The translations under genes were made by a program, and so were the position numbers. A DNA stretch of 55,421 nt, taken from positions 1-55,421 of the forward strand of contig JAUWIG010000052.1 of the NCBI GenBank assembly GCA_030605475.1. The letters are read 5' to 3'. Of the stretch, positions 16,626 to 25,238 are shown piece by piece. A model generated the notes under the pieces. It was given only the letters and a program-made list of their open reading frames with translations, had not been told where the DNA came from and did not search any database. How positions within the stretch are numbered: the stretch's first letter is position 1; each line of letters begins with the position of its first letter. Source of the DNA: Planctomycetota bacterium. Lineage in GTDB: Bacteria; Planctomycetota; Phycisphaerae; Sedimentisphaerales; Anaerobacaceae.

Positions 16626-17681
16626 ATGGATTTTGAGCAGAACGACAATTTATCAAAGCCATTAGAGCCGCAACCGTCGCAGCCAATGCCTCCACCGATT
16701 CCGGTAACACCAACGGTAAAAACGCCGAAGAAACGAACGGGCTGGAGGATTTTCTGGGGCGTTATCTTAGCGCTGTCAGTTCTGGCAAACATCGCACTAT
16801 TTTTGATGCTAATCGGTGTAATTGCGGTCTTTGCGACAGGACAAAAAGGAATTTTCACCGAAGAAGTTGTACGTGAAGGGCCGTATAGAACTAAAATTGC
16901 GGTAATTACTTTGCAGGGCATAATAGATGGTGAAAAGGCTCGGGATGTGTACAGGCAGCTAAAGCTGGCCCGGAAGGATGAGCGTGTAAAGGGGTTGATT
17001 ATTCGTGTAAATTCGCCTGGCGGAACGATTTCGGCCAGCGACCAAATCTACAATGAAATCCTGAGATGCCGGGACGAAACAGGTAAGCCGGTTGTCGCGT
17101 TTATGCAGGGCGTTGCTGTTTCCGGCGGCTACTATACGTCAGTTGCATGCGACAAAATCATAGCTGAGCCGACCACGATTACCGGCTCGGTCGGCGTAAT
17201 AATGGGACACTTTGTTTTACAGAAACTGCTGGAGGAAAAGCTCGGTATTCATCCGGTCATTATCAAGTCAGGGTTAAAGAAAGATTGGCCCAGTCCCTTC
17301 GAGCCAACTACTGAAGAACAAAGGCAATATATACAGGACAAGCTGATAACTCCTGCCTATGAGAGGTTCGTGCAAATCGTTGCCGACGGAAGGCCGTCGC
17401 TTACATTAGCCGACGTTAAACGCCTGAGTGATGGCAGTATTTATGGCGCCCAGGAAGCGCTCGACGAAAAGCTAATAGACAAAATCGGGTATCTCGATGA
17501 GGCGATAGAGATGGCCTGCTCACTGGCAGGGGTTGAAGAGGCTAAAGTAGTGGAATATACCAAGCCCTTCTCATTGGCCGGCTTTTTACGCTCCAGCAAC
17601 CGAAACATTCTAAAAATCGACAAAGCCACGCTGTACGAACTTAGTATGCCTGAGGTACTATACCTCTGGAGCGTATATTAG
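16626..17681 (+). CDS. sppA: Signal peptide peptidase SppA, S49 family
   Basis: A membrane-bound serine protease of 351 residues that degrades leftover signal peptides. An N-terminal Pro-rich cytoplasmic segment (about 11-35) precedes one transmembrane helix (about 41-70), followed by the S49 domain. The Ser nucleophile is S166 in VAVSGGYYTSVACD, and the Lys of the Ser-Lys dyad is in KSGLKKD (K218 or K219). VNSPGG at 128-133 and GSVGVIMG are typical. This is the short, single-domain form. The frame is open from a TTG at 16572, but GGAAAGGG at 16612-16619 fits the ATG at 16626. It lies 100 bp after the hydratase beta subunit on the same strand and may be read from the same promoter. Confidence 0.92.
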   Translation: MDFEQNDNLSKPLEPQPSQPMPPPIPVTPTVKTPKKRTGWRIFWGVILALSVLANIALFLMLIGVIAVFATGQKGIFTEEVVREGPYRTKIAVITLQGIIDGEKARDVYRQLKLARKDERVKGLIIRVNSPGGTISASDQIYNEILRCRDETGKPVVAFMQGVAVSGGYYTSVACDKIIAEPTTITGSVGVIMGHFVLQKLLEEKLGIHPVIIKSGLKKDWPSPFEPTTEEQRQYIQDKLITPAYERFVQIVADGRPSLTLADVKRLSDGSIYGAQEALDEKLIDKIGYLDEAIEMACSLAGVEEAKVVEYTKPFSLAGFLRSSNRNILKIDKATLYELSMPEVLYLWSVY

Positions 17682-17819
17682 CAGCTGACAGCAGCAGAAA
17701 AATAAGCGAGGCCGAACTCAAACCTGGGAGCATCTGATTAGGAGTCAGCTGCCTAAAAAGACACCCTACCTGTACCAGCCTTTTTCTATATGCGGCCTGC
17801 CTTACTGCCCCCAACGTTA

Positions 17820-18005
17820 TATCGCCTTCTCGTTCGTTTCATAGGCCCGTCGCTCAGGTTTCTGACGACTTTGTCCGAGCGTGGCAGCCCCAATTTCAAA
17901 CAACCAAGCAAACATTAGCACATTTGGCTCAGGAACAAGCAACCGCTTTACCACAGGGTAGTAATGTGCCAAAAAGTAAACCCCTCGGCCCACATTTTGG
18001 CTCAA
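17820..18005 (-). pseudogene. Possible relic of a PEP-CTERM protein C terminus
   Basis: A 62-codon minus-strand frame contains VPEPNVLMFAWLF, followed by a short hydrophobic stretch and an Arg/Lys-containing tail (QSRQKPERR). This is the order of a PEP-CTERM sorting signal (V-PEP, hydrophobic segment, basic tail), common in planctomycetes. The preceding part is too short to be a functional secreted protein and has no signal peptide, so if the resemblance is real it is a remnant. The hydrophobic stretch is interrupted by Glu and Gly, so chance similarity cannot be excluded. Confidence 0.3.
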
Positions 18006-18067
18006 AAACTGAGGTTTCGTCTTTTGAAGCCAGTCAAAAAAAAAGTTGCATCAATCAAAAATTTTAT

Positions 18068-18096
18068 TTGACTTGTCCTTTTCCGAGTAATATATT
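18068..18096 (+). promoter_or_regulatory. Candidate promoter for the kinase-regulator pair
   Basis: TTGACT and TATATT are separated by 17 bases, in an AT-rich segment with three ATATATTCA repeats that could bind a regulator. The downstream leader to 18295 is about 190 nt. The match is fair, not perfect. Confidence 0.4.
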
Positions 18097-18294
18097 CAAT
18101 ATATTCACTGTAATATATTCATTGCCGTATAGGTGAAGAATATGGCGGGGACCATTAGTTCAATAGTCAAGTCAGTGCTGAAGGGATTTTCTTCCCAGAG
18201 AGCAGCCCCGGCACAAGCAAGCTAAGTGACGGCCGCAGAGAAATTTTGTGGACTGAGCCCAAGTACTTTCTTATAGGGAGCAGGAGGTAAATCG

Positions 18295-19461
18295 ATGAAT
18301 GGTACCAAGAAAAAGCTTGCTGAGCGCAGACGGGCCTTACGCTGGCGTCTGGAAAAAGTTGAGCATCACAAGGCCGAACGTAAGAAGGCAAAGCAAAGAA
18401 TTGTAGCTGAAAGGAAGAAATTAGAAGATATTATGGAAAACATGATTGACGGGGTTACTATTACTGACACGCAAGGAATAATCACTTACATTAATAGAGC
18501 AACAACGCTGCAGTTAGGATATACAAGAGAGGAATGTATCGGAAAGACTCCTGGAGAATTATTCATAGATGAACAAGATGTGCCGAAATTTATTGAATAT
18601 CTGAAAGCAGCAGCTTTAGGTAAAGAAGTAACAGCCAAAGAATATCTATCTAAAAGGAAAGACGGAACACGGTTCCCAGTAAGTGTTAACCTGTCTCTTC
18701 GGAAGGATTCCGAGGATAACCCCTACCAAATAATTGCTGTTCATAGAGATATCACCGAGCGCAAGAGAGCGGAGAAAAAACTCCTTGACTACCAAGCTCA
18801 GCTTAAAACACTGGCCTCCGAATTGTTTCTGGCCGAGGAGCGTGAAAGGCGACGTCTCTCGGCTGGAATACATGACCACACCTGCCAAGACCTGGTCATG
18901 GCCAAGCTTACATTACAATCATTGAAGGAATCGGTATTGAGCTATGATATGTCGGCGTCGCTGGATAAGGTATGCGCAACAATTGAACAGACAATTCAAG
19001 ATTTGCGTACATTGACATTTGAACTCAGCAACCCGGTGCTATATGAGCTGGGTTTCGAGGCAGCGGTGAAACAATGGCTCACCGAACAAGTCCAGGAGAA
19101 ATATGGGGTCAAATGTAAACTAACAACTAATAAGCATCCGCTAAAGCTTGACAACGAGATTAGCGTCATTTTGTTTCAAGCTGTCCGAGAACTGCTGGTC
19201 AATGTTATAAAGCACGCAAAGGCAAATACAGTGGGGGTACATATTCAAAAAGATAGTGATAGAATACGAATCACCGTTGAAGACAACGGTGTTGGTTTTC
19301 CGCAGTCTAAGCTGGATTCGTCTCCGCTACAAAGTAAAACGGGCGGCTTTGGTCTTTTCAGCATACGGGAACGATTGGATAACTTAGGTGGTGAACTGAA
19401 GATTAAATCCGCACCGGGACAGGGGACTCGTATTACAATGAGTGCGCCACTAAAACGATAA
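18295..19461 (+). CDS. PAS-domain sensor histidine kinase, NarX/DegS type (HisKA_3)
   Basis: A soluble kinase of 388 residues. Residues 1-45 are a basic helix, about 45-155 a PAS domain (MIDGVTITDTQG through HRDITERKRAE), about 160-250 a HisKA_3 dimerisation domain and 280-388 a HATPase. The phosphoacceptor is H193 in LSAGIHDHTCQDL. The ATPase shows the N box in VRELLVNVIKHAKA, the G1 box DNGVGF and the G2 segment GGFGLFSIRERLDNLGG. No membrane segment is present, so it senses a cytoplasmic signal. An excellent AGGAGGT precedes the ATG. The response-regulator gene follows 32 bp downstream; the NarL-type output matches this kinase class, so they should be a cognate pair. Confidence 0.93.
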   Translation: MNGTKKKLAERRRALRWRLEKVEHHKAERKKAKQRIVAERKKLEDIMENMIDGVTITDTQGIITYINRATTLQLGYTREECIGKTPGELFIDEQDVPKFIEYLKAAALGKEVTAKEYLSKRKDGTRFPVSVNLSLRKDSEDNPYQIIAVHRDITERKRAEKKLLDYQAQLKTLASELFLAEERERRRLSAGIHDHTCQDLVMAKLTLQSLKESVLSYDMSASLDKVCATIEQTIQDLRTLTFELSNPVLYELGFEAAVKQWLTEQVQEKYGVKCKLTTNKHPLKLDNEISVILFQAVRELLVNVIKHAKANTVGVHIQKDSDRIRITVEDNGVGFPQSKLDSSPLQSKTGGFGLFSIRERLDNLGGELKIKSAPGQGTRITMSAPLKR

Positions 19462-19493
19462 AGCAACGGTTTGAATTTAAGGGGGGCATTAAT

Positions 19494-20141
19494 ATGAGAA
19501 TCTTAATTGCAGATGACCACGGAGTCGTACGGCAAGGATTGAGATTTTTAATTGAGAAGCAGCCCGACATGGAAGTAGTTGGTGAGGCTGAAGATGGACT
19601 GGTAGCGGCACGACTCGCAAAAGAACTGCTGCCGGACATAGTAATTATGGATGTATCTATGCCCAATCTCAATGGAATTGAGGCTACTCGTCTTATTCTT
19701 CACGAAGCCCCCGATGCCCGGATAATAGCTTTGTCGATGTATTTCAACAGGAATCTTATAATAGAGATGCTCAAAGCAGGTGCTTTAGGGTATGTGCTCA
19801 AATCCTATCTTTTTGATGAACTGGTCAGAGCCATACGTGCGGTGGCCGCCAACGAACGCTATCTGAGTCCTCGAGTAACCGCTGTACTGGTCGAAGACTA
19901 TATAAATCAACTGCCAGCATCTGATAAATCAACTCCCTGCGGGCTGGCAGACAGGGAGCGTCAAATTCTGCAACTGCTTTCAGAAGGCCAGTCAACCAAG
20001 CAAATCGCTTTACGTCTAAACATAAGCCCCAAGACTGCCGACGCAAATCGTCGCCAAATTATGAATAAACTCGGCATTTTCAACGTCGCAGAGCTGACTA
20101 AATACGCTATCCGCGAAGGCTTGACATCGGTAGAATTCTAA
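19494..20141 (+). CDS. NarL/FixJ-type response regulator
   Basis: A 215-residue transcription factor: receiver domain about 1-120 and LuxR-type helix-turn-helix about 148-205 (LADRERQILQLLSEGQSTKQIALRLNISPKTADANRRQIMNKL covers the core). The receiver has the acidic pair DD at 7-8, phosphoacceptor D53 in IVIMDVSMPN, a Ser in IIALSMY and the Lys of YVLKSY, so it should be phosphorylatable. It is the likely partner of the kinase immediately upstream. AAGGGGGG precedes the ATG with proper spacing. Its closest relative in the window is the regulator at 21672, which has lost this Asp. Confidence 0.93.
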   Translation: MRILIADDHGVVRQGLRFLIEKQPDMEVVGEAEDGLVAARLAKELLPDIVIMDVSMPNLNGIEATRLILHEAPDARIIALSMYFNRNLIIEMLKAGALGYVLKSYLFDELVRAIRAVAANERYLSPRVTAVLVEDYINQLPASDKSTPCGLADRERQILQLLSEGQSTKQIALRLNISPKTADANRRQIMNKLGIFNVAELTKYAIREGLTSVEF

Positions 20142-20616
20142 CCGGCCATACCGAGACGCAATACCATACCCTAAAGGGCGTTTCATCAGTCCTTCCATTC
20201 GCACGATGCTTGGCCCAAAGACCACACCAAGAAAAACCCCCCTCCAATCCAAGGATTTATCCCGGTACTCTCACGGATTTTTCTTTCAGAAACCACGGAT
20301 TTATCTCTCAAAACAAAGGATTATCCCATCTACAACTTTCCGCTATATGGGCGATAATACAGTAAGCAACAAGTTGTTTGGTCAGCGGCTTATTATGTAG
20401 AGGACGGGTTGTTAAGTGACAAGTCGTTCGGGCAGTGACTTGTGGGGGGGGCAATAGGCCGCTGACTATCTTTGACAAAAAAAATTTGAAACTTCGATTA
20501 TGAAACCAAAGACCAACACAAGGAGTCCTCCAATAGCATAAGAACCCGACCTTCCCTTAGAGACCGTCTGATAATTCAGCTTTGGAAAACTTAATCAGGA
20601 GGCGTGGACCAAGAAA
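20142..20616. other. Intergenic region with imperfect direct repeat
   Basis: An imperfect direct repeat, ACAAGTTGTTTGGTCAGCGG (from about 20370) and ACAAGTCGTTCGGGCAGTGA (from about 20419), lies here with a spacing of about 49 bases. A weak promoter-like pair (TTGACA 20472-20477, 18 bases, GATTAT 20496-20501) stands upstream of the NodB-like gene. Nothing else recognised. Confidence 0.4.
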
Positions 20617-21609
20617 ATGCCTGACTTTTTGTCCAAAAATTTAACAAGGAATTCGGCTGATATAAAGAATCCTTCACACACTAAAGTTGATACCTGTCTT
20701 GTGCTGCAGTACCACAGAGTGGCATTGTTATGCCATGACCCTTTGCAGCTGGCGGTGGAGCCGTACAATTTTGAAAGGCAGATAGAGTATGTGGCACGAA
20801 ATCTTAATGTTATATCGATTGATGAAGTGAAGCAGCATTTGGAAACTGCAACGCCTTTCAGAGAGAAAACCGTGGTGATAACATTCGACGGAGGCTATAC
20901 CGACGTACTTTACACCGCCAAAGAGGTACTTGAAAAATGTGAAGTCTTTGCCACAGTATTCGCTGTTTCAGCCAACATTATAGAAGGAGGTCAATTATGG
21001 TGTAATGAATTAGAAAACTTTCTTATTGCAAACCGTTATCAGGGCCAACTGGAGGTAGAGATAGACCACCAATTGTATAACTGGCCCCTGATGACCCAGC
21101 CCGATAGATTTCGGACTTATGATGATTTGTATTCAATTTTATCCAACAAAACACCGTTAGAACAAAGAGCGATTGTTGGTCAAATCACCCAAAGCTTAGG
21201 CTTGCAAGCTGAAGAGCTCGATAACCATAGAACAATGAGTGCTCAGGAACTCAGAAAGCTCGATACGGGTGGACTGATTACAATTGGGGGGCACACGCAC
21301 AATTACGTAAAGCTATCATCGCTGCCTAAATGGGGACAAGCCGAGGAAATATCGAAAAACAAAAATATATTAGAGGAAGTATTAGGACACAGCATTGAAT
21401 ATTTTTCTTATCCGTTCGGGAATGACAATAGCTATACTGCAGAAACTATTAATATTTTGGAGGATTTGGGATTCAGCCTGGCATGCGGCAGCTCTTACGG
21501 TACGGTCAGTGTCGCAGAAGGAACAAATTGTTATGAGCTACCCAGGGTTAAGGTCGGAAACTGGCATCCGTTTACTTTTTACAGGTTCTTGAAAGGATTC
21601 TTTGACTAA
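20617..21609 (+). CDS. NodB-homology polysaccharide deacetylase-like protein with altered metal site
   Basis: A 330-residue protein with the NodB fold of carbohydrate esterase family 4. Family landmarks are VLQYHRV (29-35), the first motif VVITFDGGYTD (86-96), the second motif GGHTHNYVKL and YFSYPFGN. In active enzymes the first motif is TFDDG, where the second Asp binds the metal; here it is D91-G92. The second motif is normally H-(S/T)-x-x-H; here it is H226-T-H228-N-Y230, so the second metal His is Tyr, though a His sits two residues earlier. No signal peptide is seen. It may be a pseudoenzyme or use a rearranged site. It lies between two response-regulator genes on the same strand. Confidence 0.85.
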   Translation: MPDFLSKNLTRNSADIKNPSHTKVDTCLVLQYHRVALLCHDPLQLAVEPYNFERQIEYVARNLNVISIDEVKQHLETATPFREKTVVITFDGGYTDVLYTAKEVLEKCEVFATVFAVSANIIEGGQLWCNELENFLIANRYQGQLEVEIDHQLYNWPLMTQPDRFRTYDDLYSILSNKTPLEQRAIVGQITQSLGLQAEELDNHRTMSAQELRKLDTGGLITIGGHTHNYVKLSSLPKWGQAEEISKNKNILEEVLGHSIEYFSYPFGNDNSYTAETINILEDLGFSLACGSSYGTVSVAEGTNCYELPRVKVGNWHPFTFYRFLKGFFD

Positions 21610-21671
21610 TCAGCTCCTTGCTATTCAACGTTGCTTCCCAAATACTTCCGGAAGAAAAAGAGGGGACAATT

Positions 21672-22325
21672 ATGGGGGTAAAAATACTGATAGCAGACGA
21701 CCATAAAATTGTGCGTGAAGCCATTGGTTCTCTACTGGGCAATGAACTCGGGATGGAGGTCATCGGAGAGGCAGAGGACGGTCGAACCGCAGTACAACTT
21801 GCCCGAGAGCTACAACCGGACATCATTGTTATGGAGATTGCAATGCCCAATTTAAATGGTATCGAGGCCACCCGCCAAATAATCCACGAACTGCCCAACA
21901 TCAAGGTAATAGCCCTATCAGCATATTCGGACCGACGCTCTGTGCGTGAAATGCTTAAAGCAGGTGCGTCGGGTTATTTGCCAAAGCATTGTACCTTCCA
22001 GGAGCTGGTCTCAGCCATACAGAAGGTTGCTTCAAACCAAACTTACCTGAGCCCTCAGATAAGTAGAATAGTTGTTGAAGGATATATACATCGCTCGCCG
22101 GAGCATGATGACTCAGCTTACTCAGTATTAACAGCCAGGGAACGCGAAGTGCTCCAGCTAATAGCAGAGGGCAAATCGACGAAAGCAATTGCAAAAGAAT
22201 TGTATGTTAGCACCAAAACTATCGAATGGCACCGCAGCCAGCTTATGAAAAAATTAGGAGTACAAAGCATAGCCAAGCTTGTTAAGTATGCCATAAGCGA
22301 GGGATTGACCTGCGCGTATACCTGA
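21672..22325 (+). CDS. NarL-type response regulator with Asp-to-Glu phosphosite
   Basis: A 217-residue LuxR-type regulator: receiver about 1-122, helix-turn-helix about 150-210 (LTAREREVLQLIAEGKSTKAIAKELYVSTKT...). The acidic pair D9-D10, the Ser in IALSAY and the Lys in GYLPKH are present, but the phosphoacceptor position is E55 (IIVMEIAMPN), encoded by GAG. Glu at this position often mimics the phosphorylated state, so this regulator may act without a kinase. An earlier in-frame start exists, but AGGGG at 21661-21665 with six-base spacing supports ATG at 21672. It is a paralogue of the regulator at 19494. No kinase is adjacent on the same strand. Confidence 0.92.
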   Translation: MGVKILIADDHKIVREAIGSLLGNELGMEVIGEAEDGRTAVQLARELQPDIIVMEIAMPNLNGIEATRQIIHELPNIKVIALSAYSDRRSVREMLKAGASGYLPKHCTFQELVSAIQKVASNQTYLSPQISRIVVEGYIHRSPEHDDSAYSVLTAREREVLQLIAEGKSTKAIAKELYVSTKTIEWHRSQLMKKLGVQSIAKLVKYAISEGLTCAYT

Positions 22326-22513
22326 CCTGAATACTTTATGATTTCGGGAGCCTTCTAAGGCTTTGACCAAGCAATTTGTCCAAGTAACAATTTTTTATCT
22401 CTCTGTAACTGTTACTTGGTATATGAATCGCGAGCAGGTCAGTGCCATAATCGCGGTCTCGAAGTATTAACACACGGCGGTCTTTAAGGCAACGTTTCTC
22501 TTGATGTGAAAGC

Positions 22514-23656
22514 TCAACTTTTTTGTGAAATTTTCACAGGTTCAGCAGCACTGACACCCTGCTCTGAGTATTTTGGCAAAGTAAAGCAAAAGATACTTCC
22601 CTGACCCGGCGCGCTTTCTGCCCAGATTCGCCCCCCCTGCGTTACAACCAACTGCTTCGCTACGTATAGTCCCAGGCCGGTCTGATGTGAACCTGGACCA
22701 GCATATTTATCGCTTTGAACGAAGCTGTTGAAAACCTCGCTTATATCTTCGCTGCCTATTCCAATGCTGGTATCTTGCATATTGATCTGGACTTCATCCT
22801 CCAAATCTCTGACAGTAACGTGGATAGTACCACCCATCGGAGAGAATTTGATTGCGTTGTCAATCAGATTCACAAATATCTGCCTTATCAGACCGTGGTC
22901 GGCATATACAGTGAAATTAGGGTCAGGCGGGTAGGCCGCCAACAATTTTATCTTTTTTTCTGCAGCCGATTCGCTAAGCAGGGACAGTGCTTCAGAAACA
23001 ACTTGCTGCATATCAATTTTGGTTCTTCGCAGCTGTACTCTTCCGGTCTCTATCTTTGAAATATCAAGAAAATCGCTAATAATTTTTGCCAGCCTGTCGA
23101 TGGTTTTATCTGCGATTCCGAGATTTTTCCGAAGCTCATCGCCGATTGGGCCCAGCACCCCAGCCATTGCATCGGAAACAATGCCGCTGAAAACATCCAG
23201 GGATGTTCTAATTTCCCGCGAAACCGTCACAGCAAGCTCATTTTTGAGGCGGTCGTACTCCTCCAGTTTCTCTTCGGCTCTTTTATGTCTGACCACATTC
23301 TCTACTCTTAAAGGCAAAACCTTAAGATAATTACGCTCGCGGTCTTTTATAAGATAATCACAAGCACCGGCTTTCATAGCTTTTACAGCAATTTCCTCAT
23401 CACCGGCCCCTGTGGTGATAATGATTGGAATATCTTTGATTGAATCAAAGACATCAAACGCCGTACCATCACCAAGGAGGTAGTCAACAATTACAATATC
23501 AAATTCATCAGCATCCAGGATGCTATTGGCCTCTGAAACAGACCCGGCTATCGTGCAATCGTATGAAAGATTTTCATCCTTCACCAACCGCTTAAAGGCT
23601 ATCTGGTCGGTCTCGTCATCTTCTATTAGTAAAACTTTGTATCTTGTATTATCCAT
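22514..23656 (-). CDS. Receiver-kinase hybrid lacking the phosphoacceptor histidine
   Basis: A 380-residue soluble protein: receiver about 6-120 with D58 in VIVDYLLGDG, a linker helix, a HisKA-like region about 135-205 and a HATPase about 225-365. At the H box the sequence is VTVSREIRTSL where VSHELRTPL would be expected; the codon at this point reads CGG, so residue 147 is Arg and the phosphoacceptor His is gone. The ATPase N box is present (IFVNLIDNAIKF), the G1 box reads DTSIGIG and the G2 box GLGLYVAK. It probably signals through its receiver or as an allosteric partner. GGAGG precedes the ATG. It is the last gene of the TonB-YfiR-kinase run. Confidence 0.9.
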   Translation of the reverse strand: MDNTRYKVLLIEDDETDQIAFKRLVKDENLSYDCTIAGSVSEANSILDADEFDIVIVDYLLGDGTAFDVFDSIKDIPIIITTGAGDEEIAVKAMKAGACDYLIKDRERNYLKVLPLRVENVVRHKRAEEKLEEYDRLKNELAVTVSREIRTSLDVFSGIVSDAMAGVLGPIGDELRKNLGIADKTIDRLAKIISDFLDISKIETGRVQLRRTKIDMQQVVSEALSLLSESAAEKKIKLLAAYPPDPNFTVYADHGLIRQIFVNLIDNAIKFSPMGGTIHVTVRDLEDEVQINMQDTSIGIGSEDISEVFNSFVQSDKYAGPGSHQTGLGLYVAKQLVVTQGGRIWAESAPGQGSIFCFTLPKYSEQGVSAAEPVKISQKS

Positions 23657-23670
23657 ATCTTATTCCTCCT

Positions 23671-25236
23671 TCAATAGTAAAACCCAAGAAGTTGTCTGTC
23701 CCTTTCCATCGCATCGATTGTTTTCGGAAACGTAAAGAAGAAAGTGCTGCCACTGCCAACTTCCGACTCCACCCAAATTTTACCGCCATACGTCTCAACA
23801 ATTTTTTTAACTATCGAAAGACCGATACCGGTAGCTTCGACCTCATCACGCGTGGAAAGCGTCTGAAACACTTCGAAAATCTTTTCAAAATATTTTTCTT
23901 CAATCCCGGGTCCGTTATCGGCAACGCCAAATTTCCAAAAGTTTTCCTCTCCGACGGCACCAACCTTAATTCGACCTTCGGGCTTGTCCATATATTTTAC
24001 AGCATTGACTAACAGATTCTGAAATATCTGCATCATACACATTTTTTCACATCTTACGGTGGGCAACTCATCCTCGACGACTACTTCAATATTTTCCGGC
24101 GGCCCAACCTCACTAATCACTTCTGATAACAGCGTATTCAAATCCACTTCCTGCTCTTCATACCTGGTGCGTCCGATCTCTGAATACCGCAGAACACCAT
24201 CTATTAATTCGCTCATTCGCTCTGCCCTTCCCACGAGCAGCTCAACCTTTTCCCGGCCCGGTTTGTCAAACTTATTGGCGTAGTCTGTTGATATCCAGTG
24301 GGCCAAAGTTCCAATTGCCCGTAACGGCGCCTTTAAGTCGTGAGCTGTTATGTGGGCAAAATCCTGAAGCTCCTTGTTCGACTGCCTTAGCTTTTGAACG
24401 GTTAATGCCAGGTCTTCGTTCAGCTTCTCCAGGGACTCCTCGGCCTTTTTGCGCTCGGCGACCTCCTCGGTCAGCTTTGCGGTACGCTCCTGGACCTTTA
24501 TCTCCAGCTGCTCGTTGGTATCAACCAGCGCCAAATCACGCTGCTGGATTTGCTCCAGCATTTCGTTGAATGCACCTATAAGGAGGCCCACCTCATCGTT
24601 AGTCTGTTTTAGTGCTCGAGCAGAGTAGTCCTTCTCTTCTGAAACGACTTTTGCGACCTTGGCCAGATTTAGAATCGGTCCGGAGATAATCCTCTGAAGT
24701 CTTGACGACACGAAATAAGCCGCCAAAGAGGCAAATAATAGAACGGCAATAATTATACCGGTATTACGCTTGAGCATTGCATACATAGGATACAAATCTG
24801 ACCGAAGACAAACTGTCCCGATTGTGTCACCATCGAGAACAATCCCTTTGAACACGGTTAGAAAGCCACCGCTGAAACTGCGTCCTTCTTTTTGAAATTC
24901 AGGCGGATGGATGCTGCTATCGACATCGTCACGATAATAATGTGCAAAATCCTCACCGCTGGCGGTACGAACACAGCCGAGAACAATAGAAGGTTCCACA
25001 CGAAGGCTTTTTAGCGTTTCCTCTGCGTCCTTGGCATCTTCAAAGGCCACAGCCGCCGTGCAGTTGTCTGCTATCATCTCCGCTTGTGTTGAGAGATTTC
25101 GTGCCATAGTGCGGCGAAGGTTGGTCCATTCCAACGTAATAAGCACAGTTCCTGCTAACAACAACACAGCAATGCACGTTACCATAGTAATTAAGACCAG
25201 CTTATGTTTTATTGTCATATTTTTCATAACAGGCAT
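23671..25236 (-). CDS. Membrane sensor histidine kinase, CHASE8-like + HAMP + HisKA + HATPase
   Basis: A 521-residue inner-membrane kinase. One helix (about 11-36), an extracytoplasmic CHASE8-like sensor (about 37-155; NCTAAVAFEDAKDAEETLKSL is typical), a second helix (about 159-177), HAMP (178-232), a coiled coil (235-290) and a kinase core. H299 in HITAHDLKAPL is the phosphoacceptor; QIFQNLLVNAVKYMD, ADNGPGI and GIGLSIVKKIVETYGG form the ATPase boxes. It starts 2 bp after the YfiR stop, suggesting co-transcription and joint sensing. Its core is nearly identical in layout to those of the kinases ending at 29969 and 31736. Confidence 0.93.
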   Translation of the reverse strand: MPVMKNMTIKHKLVLITMVTCIAVLLLAGTVLITLEWTNLRRTMARNLSTQAEMIADNCTAAVAFEDAKDAEETLKSLRVEPSIVLGCVRTASGEDFAHYYRDDVDSSIHPPEFQKEGRSFSGGFLTVFKGIVLDGDTIGTVCLRSDLYPMYAMLKRNTGIIIAVLLFASLAAYFVSSRLQRIISGPILNLAKVAKVVSEEKDYSARALKQTNDEVGLLIGAFNEMLEQIQQRDLALVDTNEQLEIKVQERTAKLTEEVAERKKAEESLEKLNEDLALTVQKLRQSNKELQDFAHITAHDLKAPLRAIGTLAHWISTDYANKFDKPGREKVELLVGRAERMSELIDGVLRYSEIGRTRYEEQEVDLNTLLSEVISEVGPPENIEVVVEDELPTVRCEKMCMMQIFQNLLVNAVKYMDKPEGRIKVGAVGEENFWKFGVADNGPGIEEKYFEKIFEVFQTLSTRDEVEATGIGLSIVKKIVETYGGKIWVESEVGSGSTFFFTFPKTIDAMERDRQLLGFYY

Positions 25237-25238
25237 AG

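Larger units (their letters stand above)
17682..18294. other. Intergenic region after sppA
   Basis: Just after sppA, GCAGCTGAC (17681-17689) pairs with GTCAGCTGC (17744-17752); without a following T run this is at most a weak terminator. A possible PEP-CTERM relic lies on the minus strand at 17820-18005. At 18088-18122 three copies of ATATATTCA follow one another, next to a possible promoter (TTGACT 18068-18073, 17 bases, TATATT 18091-18096) that would serve the kinase at 18295 with a leader of about 190 nt. Confidence 0.45.
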
